From Bacillota bacterium (GTDB taxonomy: Bacteria > Bacillota > Bacilli > Bacillales_A > Planococcaceae): a stretch of DNA of 64,000 bases. The notes under the pieces were generated by a model that did no database searches, was not told the DNA's origin, and worked only from the letters and a program-made list of their open reading frames with translations. The position numbers and the translations under genes were made by a program. Each line of letters opens with the position of its first letter. Within the stretch, counting starts at the first letter, position 1. The DNA is taken from the NCBI GenBank assembly GCA_023405135.1, contig JAEXYZ010000119.1, positions 22,801 through 86,800 on the forward strand, read 5' to 3'. This document shows positions 27,168 through 36,070 of this stretch, piece by piece.

Positions 27168-27235
27168 AAGCACGACTCCTTCATTTTAAATTTAGGAACT
27201 TTATATAAAAATCCTTCAAAAACTATTTTGTTCCA

Positions 27236-27269
27236 ACATAAAAGCTGTTTCTCATCAGAAAAACAGCTT
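27236..27269 (-). terminator. folD terminator
   Basis: AAGCTGTTT / AAACAGCTT stem (27242-27269), followed on the minus strand by TTTTATG. Separates nusB-folD from the xseA operon. Confidence 0.6.
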
Positions 27270-27309
27270 CTGTCTCTTTATTTTACATGTTTTAAGAATA
27301 TTTGTCCTG

Positions 27310-28155
27310 TTATAATGTATTTTCCGCAGATTGTACTGTGTTATAAAGTAGCATAGTAATTGTCATTGGTCCTACACCACCAGGAACTGGCGTAATATGT
27401 GAGGCGATTGTCTCAACCTCTGCAAAATTCACATCACCGACTAATTTATTATTTTCATCACGATTAATTCCTACATCGATTACTACAGCCCCTGGTTTCA
27501 CATGTTCTTTTGTAATAAAGTTAGGACGCCCAACTGCTGCAACAATTATATCGGCTTGTTTCGTAATAGATGGTAAATCAGGCGTTTTTGAATGTGTATA
27601 TGTAACAGTCGCATCTTTTTGAAGTAACAGTTGTCCCATCGGTTTTCCTACAATGTGGCTACGTCCAACTACTACTGCATGCTTGCCGGCAAGGTCAATA
27701 CCTGAATACTCAAGTAATTTCATAACACCAAATGGAGTACATGGTAAATATGTATCTTGACCTAGCATCATTTTTCCAACACTAACTGGTGAAAAACCAT
27801 CTACATCTTTTTCAGGTGAAATAGTTGCAATTACTTTATCTTCATCAATATGTTTTGGTAATGGTAATTGCACTAAAATACCGTGGATGTCATTGCGATT
27901 ATTTAAAGAACGAATTTGTTCAAGAAGTTCTTGTTCTGTAACTTCTTGAGGTAGTTTAATTAGTTCAGAGAAAATACCAATTTCTTCACATGATTTTTGT
28001 TTATTTCTAACATATGTTTGAGACGCAGGATTGTCTCCTACTAAAATCACAGCTAAGCCTGGAGTAACACCTTTTTCCTTCAATTGTGTTACTCGTTCAG
28101 CTACGGATTTACGAATTTCTTGACCAATCTCTTTTCCATTAATAAGGCTACCCAT
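27310..28155 (-). CDS. folD: Bifunctional methylenetetrahydrofolate dehydrogenase/cyclohydrolase
   Basis: Interconverts 5,10-methylene-THF, methenyl-THF and 10-formyl-THF. ATG at 28155 (AAGGGGAG upstream) gives 281 residues starting MGSLINGKEIGQ; a longer frame begins inside the nusB end and lacks a ribosome site. Motifs: YVRNKQKSCEEIGI with catalytic Lys, VQLPLPKHID, PCTPFGVMKLL, VVGRSHIVGKP, and PVPGGVGPMT. Confidence 0.96.
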   Translation of the reverse strand: MGSLINGKEIGQEIRKSVAERVTQLKEKGVTPGLAVILVGDNPASQTYVRNKQKSCEEIGIFSELIKLPQEVTEQELLEQIRSLNNRNDIHGILVQLPLPKHIDEDKVIATISPEKDVDGFSPVSVGKMMLGQDTYLPCTPFGVMKLLEYSGIDLAGKHAVVVGRSHIVGKPMGQLLLQKDATVTYTHSKTPDLPSITKQADIIVAAVGRPNFITKEHVKPGAVVIDVGINRDENNKLVGDVNFAEVETIASHITPVPGGVGPMTITMLLYNTVQSAENTL

Positions 28156-28180
28156 TATTCCGTTACTCCCCTTCATACGA

Positions 28181-28564
28181 CTATTGTTGTGTGAATTTTG
28201 ATAGTACACCATTTACAAATTTGCTCGATTTTTCATCGCCAAATGTTTTACTTAGTTCAATTGCTTCATTTAATATGACACGGCTTGGGGCATCTTCCAT
28301 ATATTTAAGTTCGTATAATGCAATACGTAACACTGTTCTTTCAATTTTTGGTAGTCGCCCTAACGACCAGTTATCTAGTTTTTCTTCTAATGCTGCATCT
28401 ATTTCCTGTTGCTTCTCAGTAACACCATGAACTAATTGTTCAAAGAATGGATCGGATTCATCTTCATTTAATACGTGCCCGATTGCTTCTTTTAATGTTA
28501 GATCTGTGTTATCTAACTGAAACAGTACTTGTACCGCTTTTTCTCGCGCGTCATGTCGTTTCAT
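28181..28564 (-). CDS. nusB: Transcription antitermination factor NusB
   Basis: 127-residue all-helical protein of the rRNA antitermination complex; binds boxA with S10. Signature KRHDAREKAVQVLFQLD at the start and NEAIELSKTFGDEKSSKFVNGVL at the C-terminus (conserved blocks). ATG preceded by GAAGGAG. First gene of nusB-folD. Confidence 0.95.
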   Translation of the reverse strand: MKRHDAREKAVQVLFQLDNTDLTLKEAIGHVLNEDESDPFFEQLVHGVTEKQQEIDAALEEKLDNWSLGRLPKIERTVLRIALYELKYMEDAPSRVILNEAIELSKTFGDEKSSKFVNGVLSKFTQQ

Positions 28565-28741
28565 GTATAAATCTCCTTCTTTAGTAACATTAAGTCCTAT
28601 AATAACATATTTTAGCTATTCTTACACCGCTTCAAACAATTCTAGTGAAATTTTGAATGAAGAAGCTTTATAAATCAATAATGTACCATATTGACCAGTT
28701 TGTTTTCTTTCATTATCATGTTATGAAATGAGGTGATAAAT

Positions 28742-29353
28742 TTGGTGAAGTGGATTTTATTCTATTCAATGGCATTTATACTCGGCATTTTAATCGCATT
28801 GTTTCAATGGCCATTTTGGATTGCGATTGCTGTATTAATCATTACATCTTTTATTATGATTGGCGAAGTTTTATTTACATTGTATGGCACAACAAATATG
28901 AAAAGAGTCGAAAAGTTCGTTTTAAAGAAGAAAAAAGAACCTATCTATCGTTTTATCTATTCACAGGGCTTTGGTACAAAAGAGGATCAAATAATAGCAA
29001 TTGATGCGATCTTAAAAAAGTATAAACAAAAACATATTTTCCATTACTATCGCTGTATCCAAGAATATTTAAAGAATAACTTAGAACAAGCTTTTGAAGA
29101 GGCAAATAAAATTGGAAAAGAACCTTTAATGGGCTATAGCAAAGCGTTGGTCCTTGCTGAAATGGGGAAGGAAGACGAGGCACTTTCATACACTCCTTCA
29201 AAACCGTGGATGCAAGAGGCAATTGCCGCAACGATTGCAAACAATAAACATGACGATGTTTCATTTGAACAGCATGTAAATAAAGCAATTCAATCAACTC
29301 GAGGAATTCAACGTTTAAGTTTAATATATTCTTTTAAACAAATGCGTAATTAA
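28742..29353 (+). CDS. Uncharacterised membrane protein with helical repeat-like tail
   Basis: About 203 residues, not recognised by family. Two hydrophobic helices at the N-terminus (about residues 2-22 and 25-48) followed by a basic segment and a soluble helical region whose Ala-rich helices (AFEEANKIGKEPLMGYSKALV, split by turns) resemble tetratricopeptide-like repeats. TTG at 28742 has GAGG 8 nt upstream; GTG one codon later is an alternative. It is transcribed divergently from nusB and stands alone. Confidence 0.75.
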   Translation: MVKWILFYSMAFILGILIALFQWPFWIAIAVLIITSFIMIGEVLFTLYGTTNMKRVEKFVLKKKKEPIYRFIYSQGFGTKEDQIIAIDAILKKYKQKHIFHYYRCIQEYLKNNLEQAFEEANKIGKEPLMGYSKALVLAEMGKEDEALSYTPSKPWMQEAIAATIANNKHDDVSFEQHVNKAIQSTRGIQRLSLIYSFKQMRN

Positions 29354-29393
29354 GGTTGGTCGAATTATTTTTTTAATTAAGATATGAAGGTTT

Positions 29394-29430
29394 GCGGGAT
29401 AAATGCAATATAAACGCCTTTTTATCCCGC
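29394..29430. terminator. Inverted repeat between the membrane protein gene and glpK
   Basis: GCGGGATAAA / TTTATCCCGC, a perfect 10-bp stem in the 87-bp gap between converging genes. T-runs are poor on both sides, so termination strength is uncertain. Confidence 0.55.
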
Positions 29431-29440
29431 GCCCCATCAT

Positions 29441-30931
29441 CTATTTAAATACTTGCGCTGCCATCACTGCTTTTTTCCAACCATTATAAAGATTTTCTCT
29501 AGTTGTTTGATTAATTTGTGACTCAAATTTACGTTCAAGATTCCAATATTTCGCAATAGATTCTTTACTATCCCAAAAACCGACTGCTAAACCTGCTAAA
29601 TAAGCAGATCCAAGTGCAGTTGTTTCATTGATAGCAGATCGTTCCACTGGGACATCTAATATATCTGATTGGAATTGCATTAAGAAATTATTTTTTACAG
29701 CCCCGCCATCTACTCGCAATGATTTAAGAGATAGTTCAGAATCAGCCTCCATCGCTGCTAGAACATCCTTTGTTTGATATGCCAATGCTTCCAATGTCGC
29801 TCGAATAAAATGTTCTTTTGACGTGCCACGGGTTAATCCAAATACTGCCCCACGTACTTCACTATCCCAATATGGCGTTCCTAAACCAACGAAGGCTGGA
29901 ACCACATAAACCCCTTCTGTACTATTGACCCTCTTAGCATATTGCTCACTTTCATCCGAATTTTTAAGCATTCGTAAACCATCTCTCAGCCATTGTATAG
30001 CAGATCCAGCTACAAATATACTTCCCTCTAATGCATATTCAACTTTCCCATCAATTCCCCAAGCAATCGTTGTTAACAAACCATGGTTTGAACGAACTGC
30101 TTTTTCTCCTGTATTCATTAACATAAAGCAACCTGTGCCGTATGTATTTTTCACCATACCTGAATCAAAGCATGCTTGACCAAATAATGCAGCCTGCTGA
30201 TCACCAGCAATTCCGGCTATTGGAACGCTTACCCCAAAGAAGTGGTTTTTTGAAACATGACCATATATTTCAGAAGATGGGCGAACTTCAGGCAGCATTG
30301 TTTTAGGAATGTCTAGAATGGAGAGTAATTCATCATCCCATTTTAAATCGTAAATATTATACATAAGCGTTCTTGAAGCATTTGAATAATCTGTTACATG
30401 AACTGATCCAGCAGTTAATTTCCAAATAATCCATGTATCAATTGTTCCAAAAAGCAAGTTACCTTTTTCCGCTTGTTCCCTTGCCCCATCTACATGATCT
30501 AATATCCACTTCACTTTAGTTCCAGAAAAATAGGCATCGATTAATAAACCGGTTTTATTGCGGAACGTATCACTGTAACCGCCTTCAATAAGTTTGTTGC
30601 AAATATCTGCAGTCTGGCGAGATTGCCAAACAATTGCATTATAAATTGGCTCACCCGTCGTTTTATCCCAAACAACTGTTGTTTCTCGTTGATTCGTAAT
30701 TCCGATTCCTGCTATTTGTTCTGGATGAATATTCTTTTCGGATAAAACGGTAGCGATGACAGCTAAAATAGAGCTCCAAATTTCGTTCGCATTATGTTCT
30801 ACCCATCCTGATTGGGGGAAGTATTGTTTAAACTCACGTTGAGCAATATGGACAATCTTTCCTTCCTGATTAAACAATATTGCTCTAGTACTTGTAGTCC
30901 CTTGATCAAGTGACATAATGTATTTCTCCAT
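29441..30931 (-). CDS. glpK: Glycerol kinase
   Basis: ATP-dependent phosphorylation of glycerol to sn-glycerol-3-phosphate. 496 residues of the FGGY family: YIMSLDQGTTSTRAILFN at the N-terminus, KTTGEPIYNAIVWQSRQTA, GIAGDQQAALFGQ, and the C-terminal GGAVKNNFLMQFQSDIL. AAGGAGGGG ribosome site. No glpF or glpD neighbours are in the window, which is unusual for a glp gene. Confidence 0.97.
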   Translation of the reverse strand: MEKYIMSLDQGTTSTRAILFNQEGKIVHIAQREFKQYFPQSGWVEHNANEIWSSILAVIATVLSEKNIHPEQIAGIGITNQRETTVVWDKTTGEPIYNAIVWQSRQTADICNKLIEGGYSDTFRNKTGLLIDAYFSGTKVKWILDHVDGAREQAEKGNLLFGTIDTWIIWKLTAGSVHVTDYSNASRTLMYNIYDLKWDDELLSILDIPKTMLPEVRPSSEIYGHVSKNHFFGVSVPIAGIAGDQQAALFGQACFDSGMVKNTYGTGCFMLMNTGEKAVRSNHGLLTTIAWGIDGKVEYALEGSIFVAGSAIQWLRDGLRMLKNSDESEQYAKRVNSTEGVYVVPAFVGLGTPYWDSEVRGAVFGLTRGTSKEHFIRATLEALAYQTKDVLAAMEADSELSLKSLRVDGGAVKNNFLMQFQSDILDVPVERSAINETTALGSAYLAGLAVGFWDSKESIAKYWNLERKFESQINQTTRENLYNGWKKAVMAAQVFK

Positions 30932-31056
30932 TTAATCCCCTCCTTACGTAAATTTGGTTTTTATTTATATCATACATGATTTTTTCGTAATTTCTATTTA
31001 TGTATATGTTGTTGTTTCCTAATTATTTTACCTGTTTTTCTGAAATAACATTTTCA

Positions 31057-31188
31057 TTAATACACAGGCCACTTTTGCCCAGTATTTTCTTCCCACTCTT
31101 TAATTACTTTATCAAATTCTGCCCTATGCTTAGCTATTTCTTTTGGTGACATTTTTTTATATTCTTTATTTCTTAAGGCTTCCTTCAT
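31057..31188 (-). pseudogene. 43-codon remnant resembling the C-terminus of a polymorphic toxin
   Basis: An open stretch beginning MKEALRNKEYKKMSPKEI and ending EWEENTGQKWPVY, with an in-frame stop just upstream and no ribosome site. The SPKEIAKHRAEF / EW..NTGQKWP pattern recalls C-terminal ends of LXG- or RHS-type secreted toxins of Bacillota; this is pattern memory, not a search. Most likely a leftover of a deleted toxin gene. Confidence 0.4.
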
Positions 31189-31785
31189 CTGAAACTTCTA
31201 CTATTGAAAACTATAGTTTGCCTTTGAACATTTAATTGTTTTTTGCATAGTCAAAGTTGCGAATAAATTTAAAAGGTGGGGAGAAAGCGAAGGTAAAATA
31301 TTTGAGGATGAGAATGGTAGTATCTGATGATTTTTAGGTGATTTATACGAAGTGAAATTTATTAAATAGGGCATACAATTTAAAGGTGTTGTACGTACTA
31401 TATTATTTGTTAAAACATCATATAGAGCTTACGATGATTACCCTTATTCTCGTAATAAAAATTCAAATACTTGAAGATTTATTGGGGAAAACCATTGTCC
31501 AAATGAAGTTTTTCGTGTAATCTTGTCCATGTATGAGTCCTTTTTTAGTGGATTTGGACGGGTTACCACCTGACTTATCCATTATAAAGGACTTTTTCTT
31601 TGCCATAAATAAAATTAGTGAAGATTTTGAGTGTTTTTAATATTGAAATTATATTAATGCAACACTAGTGAGGAAAATTAAACACTTTGTTTTACTCAAT
31701 TCAATTGAATAATTGATATTAATTAGTTTGATTAGAGTGTTCGCAACCATTCCAATAAAAACGTTCATCTAGGTATTCACATAAC

Positions 31786-31823
31786 AAAGGAGCCGTCAAA
31801 ACTTTTTTTGGGGCGGCTCCTTT
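31786..31823 (-). terminator. Hairpin downstream of the 607-residue protein gene
   Basis: Perfect stem AAAGGAGCCG / CGGCTCCTTT with an 18-nt loop, about 50 bp past the stop at 31877. T residues flank both sides only briefly. Confidence 0.6.
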
Positions 31824-31876
31824 ATACATGACGCTTCTTTTTCGGTACAGATATTTCTTTAACGAGGATATTCCTC

Positions 31877-33700
31877 TTATCTTAATAATTGCTTTGCTAG
31901 TTGACGATCTTCCTTATCATTCGTCGTAGTTGCAATGTCTTTAATAATTTTCTGAATGGAAGGTTGTTGCGAATATGTTGGAGGCCATTCTTTTAATACA
32001 CTTAATGCATGATACTGTAGATTTCCATAGCCTGATTGTAGAGCAGCTTGAATTAATGGTAACCCTACACCTTCATACTCATATAAATCTTGAATTATAC
32101 TTAATACACACAGTTGTTCTTCATTGGAAAGATTGGAAAGTGATAAATTCGTTTCAGCAAATTTGCATAAGTCTTTGATACTTTGATGATTATTTGTAGC
32201 CATTACCGCTAAATATAATTCACTCTTTGTCGGATATTTCTTTAATAAATCAAACAAATATTGCGTAATGTCTAAATGATAAAAGTTAGCAATTTCAAGA
32301 GCTTTAAAATTGTAATCTTGTTGAATTGCATCCAATGCAAGCTTTGGCCATTTAGGGTCGTTTATAAATGATTGAATCGCTTGTTGAATTGACGTGTGTT
32401 CGTGTTGTTTCCATTGGTCTATATACCGTTCCTCCCAAATTTCTTTATCTCCATTTATAAATTCACTTATTTTTATCAGTGGGTAAAAATCTTCAAGCGT
32501 TTGACAATGCATCCGCGCATGGTAAATAAAACGTGAAAGGACTACGCTTGCATATGGATAATCATCGATGCCCTGGGGAGCATTCTCATTTAATAGCGCT
32601 AGAATAATCAAACCTGCTCCATCATACAACTCTTTTGAAATGGTTTCTTCGTGTAATGCAACATCAAGTTCTCCTTTTGTTGCGCACGTATGAGCTAAAT
32701 ATTCATCCATAATTATATTTTTACATCCGTGTATTAGTAGCCATTGTTTTATTTCTGGCGTTGGTGCTTCCAATTGTTCAACAGCAGAAATTTTACCCCA
32801 ACCATGAACTACTTTCGCAAGTTGCCAAATTTGGTAGTTTGCTTGAATTGTGCCATTTTTTAATGCGAATATAACATATGGTGTAAATTCTTCGTGCATA
32901 CCTAATGTGAATAATAGATCTTTATATTTTTCACAATTCGTGCAACCTAGCACTGTGATTGCAAATTTTACAACTTCTCTATGTGCTGCATGCTCAAGAA
33001 GCCATAGTGCCTCCTGCTGTACAAGGGATTCATTCCATTGACCTTCCATAAAACGGTCAATAAATTCTCCACTGTAGCTAGCAATATTATCCGAAATAAT
33101 TTTTTCGTATGTGACTTTTCTTGTTTTAGTTGTAGGATTATTTAGTTGTTCTTCGAAAAGCTTCAATAGTTTTTTTACGTAAAATGGCGTCGGGATATCA
33201 TCTACAAAATGATCTGATAAACCTGCAACCAATCTTGGTTGATTTTCATCATATAAATATTCTTCATCTGGTAAACGCTCATCTATCATTTTATTGTATG
33301 TTTGAATTTGTTGTTGAATATAGGGAACAATTTTTTCTTTATGATCCCACGGAAGAAAGTCTAATTTCATTGATTCATCTAAAATCGTTTCATTATCGAT
33401 TTTTACAATACAATTAAAGCGTATATAGCCACCAAGCTTAACGGATACCTTATGCTTCGTACCATCTTGCAGTTCAAGTATCCCTGATAATTTCGAATAC
33501 GGAATAATATGTGAAAATATATAATTTCGTTTATTCATATCAACTGTTTTGCCATCAATAATTAGTAGCTCTTCTTTTATTTTGTTTATAATTTCAATAT
33601 TATGAGCTTTATATTCAATCTTCCATGTTTTATGTACTTCTTTTTCTACGTCTTTCATTACATTGCGCATTTCACGTTTAAATTCATCTTTAAACCCCAT
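31877..33700 (-). CDS. Uncharacterised 607-residue helical-repeat protein
   Basis: Not recognised. The N-terminal about 130 residues form a Lys/Glu-rich segment and an alpha/beta region (KIEYKAHNIEIINKIKEE). The rest is a long series of short helices with conserved-looking Leu/Ala/Trp spacing (LWLLEHAAHREVVKFAITVL and similar), consistent with HEAT/ARM-like repeats. No signal peptide or membrane helix. Strong AGGAGG ribosome site, ATG at 33700. Single gene between the decayed gap and hutH; no neighbour suggests a function. Confidence 0.8.
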   Translation of the reverse strand: MGFKDEFKREMRNVMKDVEKEVHKTWKIEYKAHNIEIINKIKEELLIIDGKTVDMNKRNYIFSHIIPYSKLSGILELQDGTKHKVSVKLGGYIRFNCIVKIDNETILDESMKLDFLPWDHKEKIVPYIQQQIQTYNKMIDERLPDEEYLYDENQPRLVAGLSDHFVDDIPTPFYVKKLLKLFEEQLNNPTTKTRKVTYEKIISDNIASYSGEFIDRFMEGQWNESLVQQEALWLLEHAAHREVVKFAITVLGCTNCEKYKDLLFTLGMHEEFTPYVIFALKNGTIQANYQIWQLAKVVHGWGKISAVEQLEAPTPEIKQWLLIHGCKNIIMDEYLAHTCATKGELDVALHEETISKELYDGAGLIILALLNENAPQGIDDYPYASVVLSRFIYHARMHCQTLEDFYPLIKISEFINGDKEIWEERYIDQWKQHEHTSIQQAIQSFINDPKWPKLALDAIQQDYNFKALEIANFYHLDITQYLFDLLKKYPTKSELYLAVMATNNHQSIKDLCKFAETNLSLSNLSNEEQLCVLSIIQDLYEYEGVGLPLIQAALQSGYGNLQYHALSVLKEWPPTYSQQPSIQKIIKDIATTTNDKEDRQLAKQLLR

Positions 33701-33801
33701 GAAATCCTCCTTTAGTACAGTATTTGTATTTATTCATTGTAGAAATTTATGTTACTTATTTATAATGATACAACAAATGTCAGGGAAATCCTCCCAATAT
33801 G

Positions 33802-33842
33802 AAAAAGGTATGGAAAAAGTGAAATTTCACATACCTTTTTTT
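33802..33842. terminator. hutH terminator
   Basis: AAAAAGGTATG / CATACCTTTTT stem; the loop itself contains the palindrome GTGAAATTTCAC. It lies just past the hutH stop and can act in both directions. Confidence 0.75.
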
Positions 33843-33845
33843 GAA

Positions 33846-35345
33846 CTAACCTATTAAGTTTTGAAAAGATTCAATCTTTAACCAGTTATTCATTGCTTCA
33901 ATATCTCTAGAAAACACCCGATCCGCGCTAATAAATGGAACAATTTTTCTAGCATTCTCTAAAAATTCGCGTGTAGCTGAAGCCATTTTTTCTTTACCAC
34001 GAATTTCTGCAGCCTGGATTCCACAAATAGCCTCAATCCCTAACACTCGACGTGTATTTGTAATTACTTGATATGCATGCCTTGAGCCAATCGTCCCCAT
34101 ACTTACATGATCCTCTTGGTTCGCTGATGAAGGGATAGAGTCTACACTTGCTGGATGTGCCAAAGTTTTGTTTTCAGATACAAGTGATGCTGCGACATAC
34201 TGCATAATCATCGCACCTGATTGTAAGCCTGGTTCAGGACTTAAAAATGGTGGTAAATCATTTAATTGTGGATTTACAAGCCGTTCAATTCGACGTTCTG
34301 ATATATTTGCTAGTTCGGCTACAGCAATTGCTAAAAAATCCATGGCAAGTGCAATCGGTTGACCGTGGAAATTACCACCAGATAAAACTTTTTCACCGTT
34401 ATCAAAAATTAGCGGATTATCAGTTGCAGCATTCATTTCAATTTCCAATTTATCTTTCACATAGTTTAAAGTTTGCCACGTAGCACCATGTACTTGAGGA
34501 ATACAACGGATTGAGTATGCATCCTGTACACGAAGCTCTCCCTGCTTTGTTGTTAAAGAACTATCTGCCAAGTAACCACGTATGCGTTCTGCCACTTCTA
34601 CTTGCTCTCTATAGCCACGTGCAAGATGAATGTCTTCATCAAAAGCATCGATAATTCCACGTAATCCTTCTATTGTAACTGATGCAATTAGTTCTGTTTG
34701 ATAAGCTAATTTCTCTGCTTCTAAGTAAGCAACAATTCCCATTGCCGTCATTGCTTGAGTGCCATTAATAAGGGCTAACCCTTCTTTTGCGGTTAATTTA
34801 ATTGGAGAAATCGCTTCTTTTGTTAATGCGTGTATTGCAGTTGTCTTCTCTCCTTTATAAAAGACTTCTCCTTCACCAATTAGTACTAAGGCCAAATGTG
34901 AAAGGGGAGCTAAATCCCCACTAGCACCTAGTGAGCCTTGCTGAGGAATTACCGGGTGAATCCCAACATTTAACAACTCTAGCAACCTTTCAATGACAAC
35001 AGGACGTACACCAGAAAAGCCCTTTAATAATGCATTTGCTCGAAGGAGAATCATTGCGCGAGATACAACCTCTGGAAAAGGTTCTCCAACCCCGCAGGCA
35101 TGAGAGCGAATTAAATTTAACTGTAGTGCTTCAACATCATCTTTACCTATAAACACATCACTAAATTTCCCAAAACCAGTTGTGATGCCATAAACAATAC
35201 GCTCTTCTGAAACGATTTTTTCAACCGCTTTTCGACTTTCCTGAACCTTCCTTATACTATCCTCAGAATAAACAACTTTTTCTCCATTAAATAATACTTT
35301 TCGTACATCTGAAAAAGTAAGTGTTTGACCATTTAAAATAACCAT
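33846..35345 (-). CDS. hutH: Histidine ammonia-lyase
   Basis: First step of histidine degradation: L-histidine to urocanate plus ammonia. The MIO cofactor triad Ala141-Ser142-Gly143 is present in GSLGASGDLAPLSH. ATG at 35345 (AAGGGAG 8 nt upstream) gives 499 residues starting MVILNGQTLTF; an upstream in-frame extension reads the ribosome site. Downstream of hutP and its antiterminator structure. hutU, hutI, hutG and hutM do not follow, so the rest of the pathway must be elsewhere or absent. Confidence 0.97.
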   Translation of the reverse strand: MVILNGQTLTFSDVRKVLFNGEKVVYSEDSIRKVQESRKAVEKIVSEERIVYGITTGFGKFSDVFIGKDDVEALQLNLIRSHACGVGEPFPEVVSRAMILLRANALLKGFSGVRPVVIERLLELLNVGIHPVIPQQGSLGASGDLAPLSHLALVLIGEGEVFYKGEKTTAIHALTKEAISPIKLTAKEGLALINGTQAMTAMGIVAYLEAEKLAYQTELIASVTIEGLRGIIDAFDEDIHLARGYREQVEVAERIRGYLADSSLTTKQGELRVQDAYSIRCIPQVHGATWQTLNYVKDKLEIEMNAATDNPLIFDNGEKVLSGGNFHGQPIALAMDFLAIAVAELANISERRIERLVNPQLNDLPPFLSPEPGLQSGAMIMQYVAASLVSENKTLAHPASVDSIPSSANQEDHVSMGTIGSRHAYQVITNTRRVLGIEAICGIQAAEIRGKEKMASATREFLENARKIVPFISADRVFSRDIEAMNNWLKIESFQNLIG

Positions 35346-35381
35346 CTTTTTGTCTCCCTTCAAATTCCTTTTGTCCAATAG

Positions 35382-35436
35382 AAAAGGGGACTATATCAAA
35401 GAAATCACTAAAAAATGATTTCATGATATAGCCCCC
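35382..35436 (-). terminator. HutP-controlled intrinsic terminator between hutP and hutH
   Basis: A long hairpin: outer arms GGGGACTATATCA (35386-35398) and TGATATAGCCCCC (35424-35436) with one mismatch, and an inner GAAATCA / TGATTTC. On the minus strand it is followed by TTTTC. It ends hutP transcripts unless HutP binds the adjacent UAG repeats. Confidence 0.85.
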
Positions 35437-35452
35437 TATTAACTAAATACTA
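35436..35452 (-). promoter_or_regulatory. HutP binding site (three UAG triplets spaced by four bases)
   Basis: On the minus strand TAG-TATT-TAG-TTAA-TAG, three UAG triplets at exact 4-nt gaps, ending at the terminator stem. This matches the known HutP recognition pattern (NAG triplets separated by 4 nt) that, with histidine and Mg2+, opens the terminator. Confidence 0.85.
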
Positions 35453-35460
35453 TGGGCAAA

Positions 35461-35904
35461 TTATATGTGATTCATGCCTAAACCAATTGCTTCATGCTCA
35501 AATCCTTTAACCGGTGCACCAATTGTACCGTATAAGGAAACAGCAATCCAATCTCCCTCTTGCTCATTCTCATATGGGTTTCCACGTAAAACAGCAAATG
35601 ATAAACCAACTGTTCTTAGTACAGATCCTATTTGCACTTGACCTCTCGTTATTCCGTTCAACGCTTCAATTATTGCATGATATAATGCGTGTGATTCGCG
35701 ATAAACGTCAGGATTTATAACTTCATTTTTCTTAGCAGCTGTTTCAATTGAAGCAACTACCTTATGTGCATCCATTGATCCAACTTTCCCCGTACAACTC
35801 TTCCAATTCAACTGCTCAAGCTTTGCCAGATGTTCATTTGAATCATCAGAAAGCAAAAGTAAGATAGCGTGTTTTCCAATACGACGATCTATACTTAATG
35901 GCAT
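35461..35904 (-). CDS. hutP: Hut operon antiterminator HutP
   Basis: Histidine- and Mg2+-activated RNA-binding protein. 147 residues matching the HutP fold, with RRIGKHAILLLLSDD, GSMDAHKVVASIETAAKK and the loop ESHALYHAIIEAL whose histidines serve metal binding in the family, and a C-terminal GIGLGMNHI-like tail. First gene of the hut unit, followed by its target RNA structure. The ribosome site is weak (GGAAAGAG). Confidence 0.93.
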   Translation of the reverse strand: MPLSIDRRIGKHAILLLLSDDSNEHLAKLEQLNWKSCTGKVGSMDAHKVVASIETAAKKNEVINPDVYRESHALYHAIIEALNGITRGQVQIGSVLRTVGLSFAVLRGNPYENEQEGDWIAVSLYGTIGAPVKGFEHEAIGLGMNHI

Positions 35905-35980
35905 TTAAACAACTCTTTCCATTTTTAAAAGTTACGTAAAAAACTAACTGAATATTCTAATGTCTAATAGCTAATTAAAT

Positions 35981-35994
35981 TGTAAACGCTTCAA
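35981..35994 (-). promoter_or_regulatory. Candidate cre (CcpA) site upstream of hutP
   Basis: TTGAAGCGTTTACA on the minus strand matches 12 of 14 positions of the consensus TGWAANCGNTNWCA. It lies 77-90 bp upstream of hutP. Carbon catabolite repression of hut through CcpA is known in B. subtilis. Confidence 0.45.
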
Positions 35995-36070
35995 AAAAAG
36001 GTGTCAACTTGATTTTTTGGAAATTTAATAAAAATTTGATAATTGCTACTCCAGTAATTTGAACTTGATA

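Larger units (their letters stand above)
30932..31876. other. Decayed accessory gap between glpK and the 607-residue protein gene
   Basis: Nearly 950 bp with no intact gene. It contains the 43-codon remnant at 31057-31188 and, on the plus strand, interrupted coding-like stretches: around 31277-31370 (WGESEGKIFEDENGSI, stops, then FLGDLYEVKFIK) and around 31380-31480 (GVVRTILFVKTSYRAYDDY). The pattern suggests decay of a toxin/immunity-type locus, but the fragments are too short to identify. A terminator lies at 31786-31823. Confidence 0.45.

Noticed and set aside
31657..31671. 15-bp sequence shared in inverted orientation with 63876-63890 (TCACTAGTGTTGCAT)
   Set aside because: A shared 15-mer is expected by chance a few times in an AT-rich window of this size, and no transposase remnant or flanking duplication accompanies it.
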